Assembly (NCBI RefSeq): GCF_016464705.1
Contig: NZ_JAEHOB010000002.1
Location: forward strand, 496,001-560,000
Length of the DNA stretch: 64,000 bases
Source: Qaidamihabitans albus
Lineage (GTDB): Bacteria > Actinomycetota > Actinomycetes > Mycobacteriales > Pseudonocardiaceae
Reading direction: 5' to 3'
Shown here: positions 7,078 to 16,327 of the stretch, piece after piece
Position numbering within the stretch: position 1 is the stretch's first letter
How the letters are laid out: the number at the start of each line of letters is the position of its first letter
Program-made: the position numbers and the translations under genes
The notes under the pieces: generated by a model
Told to the model about the DNA's origin: nothing
The model's input: the letters and a program-made list of their open reading frames with translations, nothing else
Database searches by the model: none

Positions 7078-8268
7078 GTGAGAATTGCCGTAGTAGGGAT
7101 CGGGGCGGACGGCTGGCCCGGGCTCCCGGAGACGTCACGGGCCGAGATCACCGCCTCCGACGTGGTGTTCGGCGGCCGCAGGCAGCTCGGCCTGGTGCCC
7201 GAGGGCAGCTTCGAGAAAGTGGCATGGCCCAGTCCGCTGCTGCCCGCGCTGGACGAGCTGTTCGCCGGCCACCCCAGCCGCCGCGTGTGCGTGCTGGCCA
7301 GCGGCGACCCGCTGCTGTACGGCATCGGCGGCACGCTGGTGCGCCGGTTCGGCGCGGAGCACGTGCGGATAGTGCCCGCCGTCTCGTCGGTGGCCCTGGC
7401 CAGAGCGCGGCTGGGCTGGCCTGCCGAGGAGACCGAGGTCGTCAGCCTGGTCGGGCGCGGCGTGCACCGGGTGCTGCGGGCGGTGTCGCCCGGCCGCAGG
7501 GTGCTCGTGCTCAGCGCGGACTCCTCGACACCGGCGACGGTCGCCGCGCTGCTGGCCGGGGCCGGGCACGGTGCGAGCAAACTGACCGTGCTGGAGGAGC
7601 TCGGCGGTCCCGACGAGCGGATCGTCGAAGGGTCGGCGCAGGACTGGCCGCATCCGCCCGGCGCCGACCTGAACGTGCTGGCGATCGACTGCGCGGGGCC
7701 GCGGGCGCTGCCGCTGCTGGCGGGCCTGCCCGACGACGCCTTCGAGCACGACGGCCAGCTCACCAAGCGCGACGTGCGCGCGGGCAGCCTCGCCCGGCTC
7801 GCTCCCGCCCCCGGCGAGCTGCTGTGGGACGTCGGCGCGGGCGCGGGCAGCATCGCGATCGAGTGGTGCCGGGCGCATCCGGCGAATCGTGCCGTCGCCG
7901 TCGAGTCGCGCGGCGAGCGGGCGGCCAGGGTGCACCGCAACGCCGAGCGGCTGGGCGTGCCGGACGTGCGCGTGGTCACCGGCTCGGCGCCGGACGCCCT
8001 CGCCGGCCTGGACCCGCCCGACGCCGTGTTCGTCGGCGGCGGGGTGAGCACCGAGGGTGTTCTCGACGCGTGCTGGGCCGCGCTGGGCCCCGGTGGGCGG
8101 CTGGTGGCCAACGGCGTGACGCTGGAGGCCGAGCGGGCGCTCACGCGGGCCTACACCGAGCACGGCGGGGAGCTGACCCGGATCGCCGTCGAGCACGCCG
8201 CCCCGCTGGGCGGCTTCACCGGCTGGACCCCCGCCCGCACCGTGACCCAGTGGAGCAGGAGCAAATGA
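7078..8268 (+). CDS. cobL: Precorrin-6Y C5,15-methyltransferase (decarboxylating)
   Basis: This bifunctional enzyme methylates C5 and C15 and decarboxylates the C12 acetate of precorrin-6B. The N-terminal CbiE-like half starts VGIGADGW and has ASGDPLLYGIGG. The C-terminal CbiT-like half has the SAM motif WDVGAGAGSIAIEW. I chose GTG 7078 because the product then begins directly with the family's VRIAVVGIG; an ATG at 7054 would add eight residues. A TACGGT at 7064-7069 ends 8 nt before this GTG, which fits a leaderless transcript. The stop overlaps cobM (ATGA). The gene is divergent from the riboswitch-controlled chelatase operon. Confidence 0.93.
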   Translation: MRIAVVGIGADGWPGLPETSRAEITASDVVFGGRRQLGLVPEGSFEKVAWPSPLLPALDELFAGHPSRRVCVLASGDPLLYGIGGTLVRRFGAEHVRIVPAVSSVALARARLGWPAEETEVVSLVGRGVHRVLRAVSPGRRVLVLSADSSTPATVAALLAGAGHGASKLTVLEELGGPDERIVEGSAQDWPHPPGADLNVLAIDCAGPRALPLLAGLPDDAFEHDGQLTKRDVRAGSLARLAPAPGELLWDVGAGAGSIAIEWCRAHPANRAVAVESRGERAARVHRNAERLGVPDVRVVTGSAPDALAGLDPPDAVFVGGGVSTEGVLDACWAALGPGGRLVANGVTLEAERALTRAYTEHGGELTRIAVEHAAPLGGFTGWTPARTVTQWSRSK

Positions 8269-9008
8269 CAGTGCACTTCATCGGCGCCGGTCCCGGCGCC
8301 GCGGACCTGATCACCGTGCGCGGGCAGCAGCTGCTGGCCCGCTGCCAGGTGTGCCTCTACCCCGGCAGTCTCACGCCGGTGGACCTGCTCGCGCACTGCC
8401 CGCCCGGCGCGCGCCTGGTGGACACGGCGGACCTCACGCTCGACGAGATCGCCGGGGAGCTGGTAGCGGCCCACGAGGCCGGGCAGGACGTGGCCCGGCT
8501 GTGCTCCGGCGACCCGGCGGTCTACAGCGCGGTGGCGGAGCAGGCGCGGCGGCTCGACGCGGCGGGCGTGCCCTACGACGTGACGCCGGGGGTGCCCGCC
8601 TTCGCCGCGGCGGCCGCGGTGCTGAAGCAGGAGCTGACGGTGCCGACGGTCGGGCAGAGCCTCGTCCTCACGCGGGCGCAGGCACGGTCGACATCGATGC
8701 CGGACGGCGAGGACCTCGCCACCCTGGGCGCGAGTGGCGCGACGCTGGCGCTGCACCTCGCGGTGAACCGGATCGAGCAGGTGGTGGCCGAGCTGGTGCC
8801 GAACTACGGCGAGGACTGCCCGGTCGCCGTGGTCGCCGAGGCGAGCCAGCCCGGCGAGCGGGTGCTGCGCGGCACGCTCGGCGACATCGCGGCGCAGGTC
8901 CGCGAGGCGGGCATCACGCGGGCCGCGATGATCTTCGTCGGCACCGTGCTCGCCGCGGCGGAACATCCGGACAGCTTCCTCTACTCGCCCGCCCGCCCCC
9001 GCTCGTGA
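8265..9008 (+). CDS. cobM: Precorrin-4 C11-methyltransferase
   Basis: This SAM-dependent tetrapyrrole methylase adds the C11 methyl group. The 247-residue protein starts with FIGAGPGAADLITVRG. It has the precorrin-4-type CLYPGSLTP, then LCSGDPAVYSA and DVTPGVPAFAAAAA. The ATG overlaps the cobL stop by 4 nt. Its TCG-TGA end lies inside palindromic repeat copy 2. It is convergent with cbiD, with 32 bp between the stops. Confidence 0.94.
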   Translation: MTVHFIGAGPGAADLITVRGQQLLARCQVCLYPGSLTPVDLLAHCPPGARLVDTADLTLDEIAGELVAAHEAGQDVARLCSGDPAVYSAVAEQARRLDAAGVPYDVTPGVPAFAAAAAVLKQELTVPTVGQSLVLTRAQARSTSMPDGEDLATLGASGATLALHLAVNRIEQVVAELVPNYGEDCPVAVVAEASQPGERVLRGTLGDIAAQVREAGITRAAMIFVGTVLAAAEHPDSFLYSPARPRS

Positions 9009-9047
9009 GTGCGTAACAGTGTTCTAACTCGCGTGGCCACTCACGAG
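9002..9047. repeat. 46-bp palindromic repeat, copy 2
   Basis: It has the same CTCGTGAGTG and CACTCACGAG ends and a GTTCTAACTCG centre. It lies between convergent cobM and cbiD, and each gene's final Ser-stop (TCG TGA) is read from one end of the repeat. The left inner arm (GTAACAGTG) is more diverged than the right. Confidence 0.9.
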
Positions 9048-10111
9048 GGTGCCCGGCCGACGATGGTGCCCGCCCGGTCGACGACCACGACGTCCACCTC
9101 GACGGGTGCGTCACCGAGCACGTCCGCCGCCGCCCGCCGGGCCCGCTCCGCGACCAGCTCACCCAGTGCCAGCCCCTCCGCCCCCGCGAGCTCGAGCGCG
9201 TGCAGCGCCGTGTTCGCCTCGGTGATCGGCGCCGAGAGATGCCCGAAACCGGCGTCGCGGGCCAGCTCGGCGAGCAGCCCCAGATCCACCTGCGAACGCT
9301 TCGAGTGCAGGTCGAGGTAGCCGGCGGCGAGCTTGGAGAACTTCGCGAACCCCCCGGCCAGCGACAGCCGCGGCACCGGGTGCTGGCGCAGGTACTTCAG
9401 CACCGCGCCCGCGAAGTCGCCCATGTCGAGCAGCGCGCTCTCGGGCAGCCCGTACAGCTCCGCCACGACCCGCTCCGACGTGCTGCCCACCGCGCCCGCG
9501 ACGTGCCGGTGCCCCATCGCCCGCGCCACGTCCACGCCGCGCCGGATGCTGTCGATCCACGCCGAGCACGAGTACGGCACCACCACGCCGGTGGTGCCCA
9601 GCACCGACAGCCCGCCGACGATGCCCAGCCGCGGGTTCCACGTGTGCCGCGCCATGTCCTCGCCGTGCGGGACGGAGATCTCCACCACCACGTCGCCGGT
9701 GCCGCCGTGCCGGTCCGCGACCCGCCGCACCGCCTCGGTCATCAGCCGCCGCGGCACCGGGTTGATCGCCGGCTCCCCCACCGGCAGCGGCAGGCCCGGC
9801 CTGGTGATCGTGCCGACCCCTGGCCCCGCCCGGAAGGTCACCCCGCTGCCCGGCGCCCCTGCCGACACCGTGGACACGATCAGCGCACCGTGCGTCACGT
9901 CCGGATCGTCACCGGCGTCCTTGACCACCCCGGCACTGGCCGAGCCCGCGGACAGCTCCTCGGTCGCCAGGGCGAAGCTCGGATGCCTGCCCTTCGGCAG
10001 CGCCACCTCGACCGGATCGGGGAACGCGCCGGTGAGCAGTGCCGTGTAGGCGGCCGTGGTCGCCGCGGTCGCGCACGCGCCCGTGGTCCACCCGTATCGC
10101 AGCTCAGTCAC
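9041..10111 (-). CDS. cbiD: Cobalt-precorrin-5B (C1)-methyltransferase, CbiD family
   Basis: CbiD methylates C1 during ring contraction and is the counterpart of CobF in the aerobic route. The protein opens VTELRYGWTTGACATAA and continues with conserved CbiD segments (NPRLGIVGGLSVLGTTGVV, PYSCSAWIDSIRRG). I chose GTG 10111 (356 residues); a GTG two codons upstream (10117) is possible, with GGGAG just before both. The start is only 19 bp from the divergent cobK ATG. Here CbiD coexists with CobG, CobM and CobN of the aerobic pathway, and no cobF was seen. Confidence 0.92.
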   Translation of the reverse strand: MTELRYGWTTGACATAATTAAYTALLTGAFPDPVEVALPKGRHPSFALATEELSAGSASAGVVKDAGDDPDVTHGALIVSTVSAGAPGSGVTFRAGPGVGTITRPGLPLPVGEPAINPVPRRLMTEAVRRVADRHGGTGDVVVEISVPHGEDMARHTWNPRLGIVGGLSVLGTTGVVVPYSCSAWIDSIRRGVDVARAMGHRHVAGAVGSTSERVVAELYGLPESALLDMGDFAGAVLKYLRQHPVPRLSLAGGFAKFSKLAAGYLDLHSKRSQVDLGLLAELARDAGFGHLSAPITEANTALHALELAGAEGLALGELVAERARRAAADVLGDAPVEVDVVVVDRAGTIVGRAPS

Positions 10112-10130
10112 ACTCACTCCCGTGGAAAGT

Positions 10131-10874
10131 ATGAACGGCGGCGTGCTCGTCCTCGGCGGCACCTCCGAGGCCAGGGCGCTCGCGTCGGCGCTGGTCGGGC
10201 ACGGGGTGCACGTCGTGTCCTCGCTGGCAGGCCGCGTCGCCGCACCTCGGCTGCCCGAGGGCGAGGTGCGGATCGGCGGCTTCGGCGGCCCGGACGGGCT
10301 CGCCCGCTGGCTCACCGAGCACCGGATCGCGGCGGTGGTCGACGCCACCCACCCGTTCGCGGAACGGATCGGTGCGTCCGCGGCGGCCGGGACCCGGCAG
10401 GCCGGGGTGCCCGCGCTGCGCCTGCAACGGCCCGGCTGGGAGCAGTCCCCCGGTGACGACTGGCACTGGGTGGACACGCTCGCCGACGCGGCGGCCGCGC
10501 TGCCCGGCCTGGGCGAACGGGTGTTCCTCACCAGCGGCAGGCAGGGCCTCGCCGCCTTCGCCGGGCTGTCCCGGCTGTGGTTCCTCGTCCGCTGCGTCGA
10601 CCCGCCGGAGCCGCCGCTGCCGCCCAGCCACGAACTGCTGCTCAGCCGTGGGCCTTATCACGTCGGCGAGGAACGCGACCTGATGCGGCGGTACCGCGTC
10701 GACGTGCTGGTGACCAAGGACAGCGGGGGCTCGATGACCGCCGCGAAGCTGGAGGCCGCACGCGAGCTGGCGGTGCCGGTCGTCGTGGTGCGCAGGCCGG
10801 CCAGGCCTGGAATGTCCGCAGTGTCCAGTACCGCAGACGCACTCGCATGGACACTCCAACGGGTTAATCGTTAG
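10131..10874 (+). CDS. cobK: Precorrin-6A reductase
   Basis: This NADPH-dependent enzyme reduces the macrocycle of precorrin-6A to precorrin-6B. The 247-residue protein shows VLVLGGTSEARALA, VDATHPFAERI, FLTSGRQGLAAF and VTKDSGGSMTAAKLEAA, all CobK signatures. The ATG at 10131 follows GGAAAG. It is divergent from cbiD with overlapping promoter space and is followed after 42 nt by the arabinosyltransferase gene, which may have its own promoter. Confidence 0.93.
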   Translation: MNGGVLVLGGTSEARALASALVGHGVHVVSSLAGRVAAPRLPEGEVRIGGFGGPDGLARWLTEHRIAAVVDATHPFAERIGASAAAGTRQAGVPALRLQRPGWEQSPGDDWHWVDTLADAAAALPGLGERVFLTSGRQGLAAFAGLSRLWFLVRCVDPPEPPLPPSHELLLSRGPYHVGEERDLMRRYRVDVLVTKDSGGSMTAAKLEAARELAVPVVVVRRPARPGMSAVSSTADALAWTLQRVNR

Positions 10875-10916
10875 CCCATTGATACCTGCTCCGCGTGGCC
10901 CGCTAGCGTAGCGGCG

Positions 10917-13900
10917 ATGCGGCTCGGCACCTCACCTCGTCCGGAGACACCCGGCACAGTGCCCGATTCAGCTGTCGACACCGCGAACGGCACGGACCGG
11001 ACCAGGTTCTTCAGACGGGTCGCGATCGTACTGGGCCTGATCAGCGCGGCGTGCGCGGTCGCTTTCCCGTTCCTGCCCGTGGTGCAGGACACCGCCCGGA
11101 TCGTGTGGCCCACCGGCACGGACACCGGGCAGGTGAACGCCCCGCTCAGCGGCTACTGGGCGCAGGACATGCGGGTGGAGCTGCCGTGCGAGACCGTGCG
11201 ATCCGCAGACGCGCGCACGGCGGGCCCCGCGCTGCTGTTTTCCACGGTGCCGTCCGCGCGCATCGAAGAGGGCGCCGGCATGCAGCTGCAGGTCGAGAAT
11301 GGGCTGCTCATCGGCTCCAACCGGGGCGAGCAGATCGTCCGGCAGCCACTGCCACCGGCAGGCTGCGACGTCGGCTTCCAGTCGGAAGCCACCAGGACGA
11401 CCATGTCCGTCGCCGGGACCCCGCTCTACGACGAGAGCGGCGACGTCCGGCCGCGGGTGATCGGCATCTACTCCGGGATCGACGGGACGCAGGACCCCAC
11501 GGAGGGCCTGAGTGCCTCGATCACCCCGGACACCCGCTACCAGACGTCACCGACCGTGTTGAAGACCGGCGTGGCGGTACTCGGCGTGCTCGCCCTGCTC
11601 GGCTGCCTGGTCGCGGTGAACCGGCTCGACGCCGGGGTGGCCCGTCGCGCGCCGCGCTGGGCGCCCATCGGCTGGTGGCGGCTGTCCGCGCGGGACCTCA
11701 CCGTCTTCGCGGCGCTCGGCGCGTGGGTCTTCATCGGGCCGGTGACCTCCGACGACGGCTACATCCTCACGATGTCGCGGGTAGCCGAGGACGCCGGCTA
11801 CCTGACGAACTACCACCGGTGGTTCGGCGTCGCGGAGGCGCCGTTCGGCTGGTTCTACCACGTCTACGAGCTGATGGCGCATGTCAGCGTCGCGCCGCCC
11901 TGGATACGACTGCCCTCGTTCCTGCTCGGCGTGCTGAGCTGGATGCTGATCACCCGCGAGGTGATGCCCCGGCTCGGCAAGGAGGTGCGGACCAGCCGCG
12001 CCGCGGGCTGGGCGGCCGCCGCCGTGTTCCTCGTGTGGTGGATGCCGTACAACAACGGCGTCCGCCCCGAGCCCGTCGCGGCCGTCGGCTCCCTGCTCGC
12101 GCTGTGCGCGGTGGAGCGCGCGCTGGTGACCCGGCGGCTGCTGCCGCTGTGCCTCGGGTTGCTGGCGGCGGCGCTGACCCTCGCCGCGACCCCGACCGGC
12201 CTCATCGCGGTGGCCCCGTTCCTGGTCGCGGCCAGACCGCTGTTCCAGCTCCTGCGCCGGCGCGCCAGGGAAGGCGGCTGGGCGCCCATGCTGGGGCCGG
12301 TCCTCGCCTCCGGACTGGTGGTGCTGTTCGTCGTGTTCGCGGACCAGACGGCCGCCACCGTCGGCGAGGCGACGAGGCTGCGCAACGCGGTCGGGCCGAG
12401 CCTGTCCTGGTTCGAGGAGCTCACCCGCTACGAACTGCTGTTCAGCACCGGGGCGGACGGCTCGGCGAGCCGCCGGTTCCCCGTGCTGCTGCTCATGCTG
12501 TGCACCGGCGCGTGCCTGCTGGTGCTGCTGCGCCGTGGCCGGATCCCTGGTGCGGCGCTGGGTCCCAGCCGCAGGCTGATCGCCACCGTCGCGCTGTTCT
12601 TCCTGCTGCTCGCGCTGACCCCGACCAAGTGGACGCACCACTTCGGCGCGTTCGCCGCGGTCGGCGCCGCGATGGCGGCGCTCACGGCGCTGGCGATCAG
12701 CTCGTCGGTGCTGCGCTCGAAACGCAACCGGGCGGCCTTCGCGGCCGGGCTGCTCGTCGTGGTGGCGCTCGCGGCGACCGGCCCGAACGCGTACTGGTTC
12801 GTCTCGCAGATCGGCGTGCCCTGGTACGACATCCCGCCCTCGCTCGGCGGTGTCGCGCTGTCGACGATCCTCATGGCGGCTGCCGGGATGGCCGCGGTGA
12901 TCGCCTTCGTGGAGAACGTGCGCGCGCAACGGCCGGGGCCGCCGCCGGTCGCGGAACGGCGCGGCCGGGCACTGTGGCGGGGCTCGCTGGCGTTCGTGAT
13001 CGTGTGCGGGCTGGTCGCGGCGGGCGAGTTCGGCAGCATGGCCAAGGCCATCGTCAAGCAGTCGGACAGCTACAGCCTCGGCGCCGCCAACATCGAGCAC
13101 GTGACCGGCGCGGGCTGCGGCCTCGGCGATCACGTGATGGTGGAGCGCGACCCGGTGTCGAGCGTCCTGCGGCCGCTGCCGCCCGGGCAGCAGGCCACGG
13201 TGGAGCAACGCGACACCGCCCCCGGGAGCCTGCCCCCGCAGCGGGAGAACAGCGACCGGACGCAGACCGGGTTCCACGACCAGCCGTCGCTGACCGGCGA
13301 CCCGATCGCCGAGCCGCCGCACGGGTTCGCGCCCGGCACCGTGCCGATGTGGAGCAGCTACGACGAGCAGGACAACCCGACCGGGCGGCTGCGCACCGAC
13401 TGGTACGGCCTCGGCCAACGGCGGGACGGCGACCAGGCCGTCGTCGCCGTGCAGTCGCCCGCGGGCAAGGCGACCAGCGTGGAGCTCCAGTTCGGCACGC
13501 CGACCCCGGAGGGTGTCCGGGTGCTCGGCAGCAAGCCGGTACTGGCGCAGGGAGGCGGCAGCGGCGACTGGGAGGACGTCCGGATCGGCCTGGACGACAT
13601 CCCCGCGGAGGCGTCCGTGACACGGATCGCGGCCGTGGACGACGACTTCACCGACGACGGCTGGGTGGGCGTCACCGCGCCCCGCGTACCGACGTTCACC
13701 ACGCTCACGGACAAGGTCGGTGAGCAGCCCGTCTACATGGACTGGCCGACGTCGTTCGTGTACCCGTGCCTGAACCCGATGAAGGTGCGCGACGGGATCG
13801 CCGAGGTGCCCGCGTACCGGCTGACGGCCGGCACGCTCGCCAGCGAGGCCAACTGGTCGAGCAGCGCGTCCGGCGGGCCGGACGGTTACCTGGAGGAGCT

Positions 13901-14075
13901 GGGCGAGCAGCCGGAGGTGCCGAGCTTCCTCGCGGGCGATCCCGGCCAGGCGTGGGGCGCGCTCAAGGAGGTCGAGCCGTACGCGCAGGGCGGGCCGCCG
14001 CGCGTGGTCCACGGTAAGGAGGTGCGGCCCGGCTGGTGGTCCCCCGGCCCCGGCCCGCAGCAGCCGGGCGGCTGA
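10917..14075 (+). CDS. Arabinofuranosyltransferase of the EmbA/B/C family
   Basis: This polytopic GT-C enzyme extends arabinan of the cell-wall arabinogalactan using decaprenyl-phosphoarabinose. The 1052-residue protein has an N-terminal TM helix and a periplasmic beta domain (to about residue 200). A multi-helix core follows with the catalytic acidic pair in VTSDDGYIL (Asp279/Asp280), and a large C-terminal carbohydrate-binding domain runs from about residue 710. One emb gene in the window fits Pseudonocardiaceae rather than the embCAB triplet of mycobacteria. It sits between cobK and cobIJ with no functional link to B12 that I can see. It cannot be told apart as embA, B or C from sequence alone. 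Confidence 0.92.
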   Translation: MRLGTSPRPETPGTVPDSAVDTANGTDRTRFFRRVAIVLGLISAACAVAFPFLPVVQDTARIVWPTGTDTGQVNAPLSGYWAQDMRVELPCETVRSADARTAGPALLFSTVPSARIEEGAGMQLQVENGLLIGSNRGEQIVRQPLPPAGCDVGFQSEATRTTMSVAGTPLYDESGDVRPRVIGIYSGIDGTQDPTEGLSASITPDTRYQTSPTVLKTGVAVLGVLALLGCLVAVNRLDAGVARRAPRWAPIGWWRLSARDLTVFAALGAWVFIGPVTSDDGYILTMSRVAEDAGYLTNYHRWFGVAEAPFGWFYHVYELMAHVSVAPPWIRLPSFLLGVLSWMLITREVMPRLGKEVRTSRAAGWAAAAVFLVWWMPYNNGVRPEPVAAVGSLLALCAVERALVTRRLLPLCLGLLAAALTLAATPTGLIAVAPFLVAARPLFQLLRRRAREGGWAPMLGPVLASGLVVLFVVFADQTAATVGEATRLRNAVGPSLSWFEELTRYELLFSTGADGSASRRFPVLLLMLCTGACLLVLLRRGRIPGAALGPSRRLIATVALFFLLLALTPTKWTHHFGAFAAVGAAMAALTALAISSSVLRSKRNRAAFAAGLLVVVALAATGPNAYWFVSQIGVPWYDIPPSLGGVALSTILMAAAGMAAVIAFVENVRAQRPGPPPVAERRGRALWRGSLAFVIVCGLVAAGEFGSMAKAIVKQSDSYSLGAANIEHVTGAGCGLGDHVMVERDPVSSVLRPLPPGQQATVEQRDTAPGSLPPQRENSDRTQTGFHDQPSLTGDPIAEPPHGFAPGTVPMWSSYDEQDNPTGRLRTDWYGLGQRRDGDQAVVAVQSPAGKATSVELQFGTPTPEGVRVLGSKPVLAQGGGSGDWEDVRIGLDDIPAEASVTRIAAVDDDFTDDGWVGVTAPRVPTFTTLTDKVGEQPVYMDWPTSFVYPCLNPMKVRDGIAEVPAYRLTAGTLASEANWSSSASGGPDGYLEELGEQPEVPSFLAGDPGQAWGALKEVEPYAQGGPPRVVHGKEVRPGWWSPGPGPQQPGG

Positions 14076-14081
14076 CCCCAT

Positions 14082-14185
14082 CGCGAGTCCCCCACCCCAG
14101 CCCGCGAGTGTCCCGTTCAGGCGCCAGCGCGACCAGGCCCGCGGGTTCCGAGTGCGGGACTCGCGCGTCTCGGCGGGGACTCGCG
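14082..14185. repeat. Nested inverted repeats between convergent genes (GCGAGTCCC type)
   Basis: CGCGAGTCCCC (14082-14092) is matched by its reverse complement GGGGACTCGCG (14175-14185). Inside are CGCGAGTGTCCCG and CGGGACTCGCG, a second related pair. The stretch fills the gap between the Emb gene and cobIJ. It is a different sequence family from the 46-bp repeats but occupies the same kind of site, so it may serve as a bidirectional terminator. Confidence 0.6.
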
Positions 14186-14192
14186 GCGGCGG

Positions 14193-15704
14193 TCAGCTGT
14201 AGCTACGGGGTGTCCACACGATCCGGGAGCCCCCGGGTTGCTCACGCACCCTGGTCCGCGACGAGCCGACGATGAGCAGGCACCGCATGTCCACCGTGGC
14301 CGGATCGAACGTGCCGAGTGTGTCCACGCGCACGGACTCCTCGGCGCCGCCGATGTCCCGCGCGATCACCACCGGCGTCGCGGGCTCGCGGTGCCGCAGC
14401 AGCACCTCGCGGGCCAGCGCGAGCTGGGTGGTGCGGCTGCGCGAGGCCGGGTTGTAGATCGCGACGGCGAGGTCGGCCTCCGCCGCCGCGGCCAGCCTGC
14501 GCTCGATCACCTCCCACGGCTTCAGCCGGTCGGACAGCGAGAGCACGCAGTAGTCGTGCCCGAGCGGGGCACCCACCCGCGAGGCCGCGGCCTGCGCGGC
14601 GGTCACCCCGGGCAGTACGCGCACCGAGACGCCCGCCCACTCGGGCAGCTCCGCCTGCTCCAGCACCGCGGAGGCCATCGCGAACACCCCCGGATCGCCC
14701 GAGGACACCACCGCGACCCGCGCGCCGCCGCGGGCGAGGTCGAGTGCCTCGGCGGCCCGCTCCGCCTCCACCCGGTTGCCGGAGCCATGCCGCTGCTGGC
14801 CCCCTCGCTGCGGCACCTTCGCCAGGTAGGGGCCGTAGCCCACCAGATGCTCGGCGTCGGCGAGCGCCTGCTCGGCCTCCGGGGTGAGCCACTCGGGGCC
14901 GGCCGGGCCGAGGCCGACCACGACCACCTCCCCACCGGGCGCGGGCTCCCGGGGCGCCGCGGGCTCCCCCGCCGTGCGCGCCGCGTAGGCGGGGCTCGGC
15001 ACAACCGCCAGCGAGAAGTACGGCACCGTCTCGGGGTCGACCTCGGTGAACGGCCGCACGCGCTGCGCCTGCCACGTCGCGCGCTCGACGTAGAAGGCGT
15101 CGTCCAGCTTGCCGGACTCGGCGAGGGCGTCGCGCACCGAGCCGAACGTGCGGCCCAGCTTGAGCACCGCCGCCGAGGACGTGTCGGCGAGCCGCCGCGC
15201 CAGCTCCGGCGCGGGCAGCGTTCCGGGCAGCAGCGTGAGCACCTCGTCGCGCTGCACCAGCGGCCTGCCGAGCACCGCCGAGGCCGCGCTCACCGACGTC
15301 ACGCCCGGCACCACGTGCGCCTCGTAACGGTCGGCGAGCCGCTCGTGCATGTACATGTACGAGCCGTAGAAGAACGGGTCGCCCTCGCACAGCAGCACCA
15401 CGTCGCGGCCCGCGTCGAGATGCTCGGCGAGCCGCTTGGCCGACAGCTCGTAGAACTCGGTGATCGCGCCCTCGTAGCCGCCGGGATGGCTGGTGGTCTC
15501 GGTCGTGACCGGGTACATCAGCTTCTCTTCGAGCTGGCCCTCGCGCAGGTACGGCTCGGCGACCGAGCGCGCGATGCTGCGGCCGTGCCGCGCGCAGTGG
15601 TAGGCGATCACGTCGGCGGAGCCGATCAGCCTGGCCGCCTTGACCGTCAGCAGCTCCGGGTCGCCGGGGCCGAGGCCGACGCCGTACAGGACGCCGGTGC
15701 TCAC
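14193..15704 (-). CDS. cobIJ: Fused precorrin-2 C20-methyltransferase / precorrin-3B C17-methyltransferase
   Basis: Two SAM-dependent tetrapyrrole methylases are joined in one 503-residue protein, a fusion known from actinobacteria. The CobI half has [15 protein letters not shown], near residue 7, and [12 protein letters not shown]. The CobJ half begins about residue 238 with [13 protein letters not shown] and has [12 protein letters not shown]. The GTG start overlaps the cobH stop (GTGA). A GGAGGAGG ribosome site lies inside the end of cobH. It is the last gene of the cobG-cobH-cobIJ operon. Confidence 0.95.
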   Translation of the reverse strand: MSTGVLYGVGLGPGDPELLTVKAARLIGSADVIAYHCARHGRSIARSVAEPYLREGQLEEKLMYPVTTETTSHPGGYEGAITEFYELSAKRLAEHLDAGRDVVLLCEGDPFFYGSYMYMHERLADRYEAHVVPGVTSVSAASAVLGRPLVQRDEVLTLLPGTLPAPELARRLADTSSAAVLKLGRTFGSVRDALAESGKLDDAFYVERATWQAQRVRPFTEVDPETVPYFSLAVVPSPAYAARTAGEPAAPREPAPGGEVVVVGLGPAGPEWLTPEAEQALADAEHLVGYGPYLAKVPQRGGQQRHGSGNRVEAERAAEALDLARGGARVAVVSSGDPGVFAMASAVLEQAELPEWAGVSVRVLPGVTAAQAAASRVGAPLGHDYCVLSLSDRLKPWEVIERRLAAAAEADLAVAIYNPASRSRTTQLALAREVLLRHREPATPVVIARDIGGAEESVRVDTLGTFDPATVDMRCLLIVGSSRTRVREQPGGSRIVWTPRSYS

Positions 15705-16327
15705 ACCTCCTCCTTGGAGGCGATCGCGTTCACCGCGGCCACGGCCATCGCGCTGCCGCCACGCCTGCCGCGCACGGCCAGGTAGGGCGCCGGTGCCCTC
15801 GTCATCAGCTCCTCCTTGGATTCCGCGGCGCCCACGAAGCCCACCGGAACCCCGATGATCGCGGCCGGGGCGCCGACCCCCTCGTCGAGCAGTTCGAGCA
15901 GCCGGAACAGCGCGGTGGGCGCGTTGCCGATCGCCACCACGGAGCCGGGCAGCCGGTCGCGCCAGAGCTCCAGGGCTGCGGCCGAGCGGGTCGTGCCCAT
16001 GCGCTCGGCCAGCCCCGGCACGCTCGGCTCGGTCAGCGTGCAGACCACCTCGTTGCGCGCGGGCAGGCGGTGCCGGGTGATGCCGCTGGCGATCATGTGC
16101 GCGTCACAGAGCACCGGCGCGCCCGCCTCCAGTGCGACGCGCCCTGCCTCGACGACCTCCAGCGTGTAGGCCAGGTCGTCGACGAGATCGACCATCCCGC
16201 ACGAGTGGATCATCCGCACCGTCACACCGGCGATGTCGTCGGGCAGGATCGCGAGGTCGGCCTCATCGCGGATCGTGGCGAACGAGTGGCGGTAGATCTC
16301 CGCCCCATCGCGGATGTAGTCGATCAC
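15701..16327 (-). CDS. cobH: Precorrin-8X methylmutase
   Basis: This enzyme moves the methyl group from C11 to C12, giving hydrogenobyrinate. The 208-residue product shows [14 protein letters not shown] (with the family's active-site histidine), [31 protein letters not shown] and [16 protein letters not shown]. The GTG at 16327 overlaps the cobG stop (GTGA). That coupling fixes the start over longer upstream frames. Confidence 0.94.
   Translation of the reverse strand: MIDYIRDGAEIYRHSFATIRDEADLAILPDDIAGVTVRMIHSCGMVDLVDDLAYTLEVVEAGRVALEAGAPVLCDAHMIASGITRHRLPARNEVVCTLTEPSVPGLAERMGTTRSAAALELWRDRLPGSVVAIGNAPTALFRLLELLDEGVGAPAAIIGVPVGFVGAAESKEELMTRAPAPYLAVRGRRGGSAMAVAAVNAIASKEEV

Noticed and set aside
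14238-15785. 515-residue ORF antisense to cobIJ
   Set aside because: Same codon-bias shadow; cobIJ on the other strand has full family motifs.
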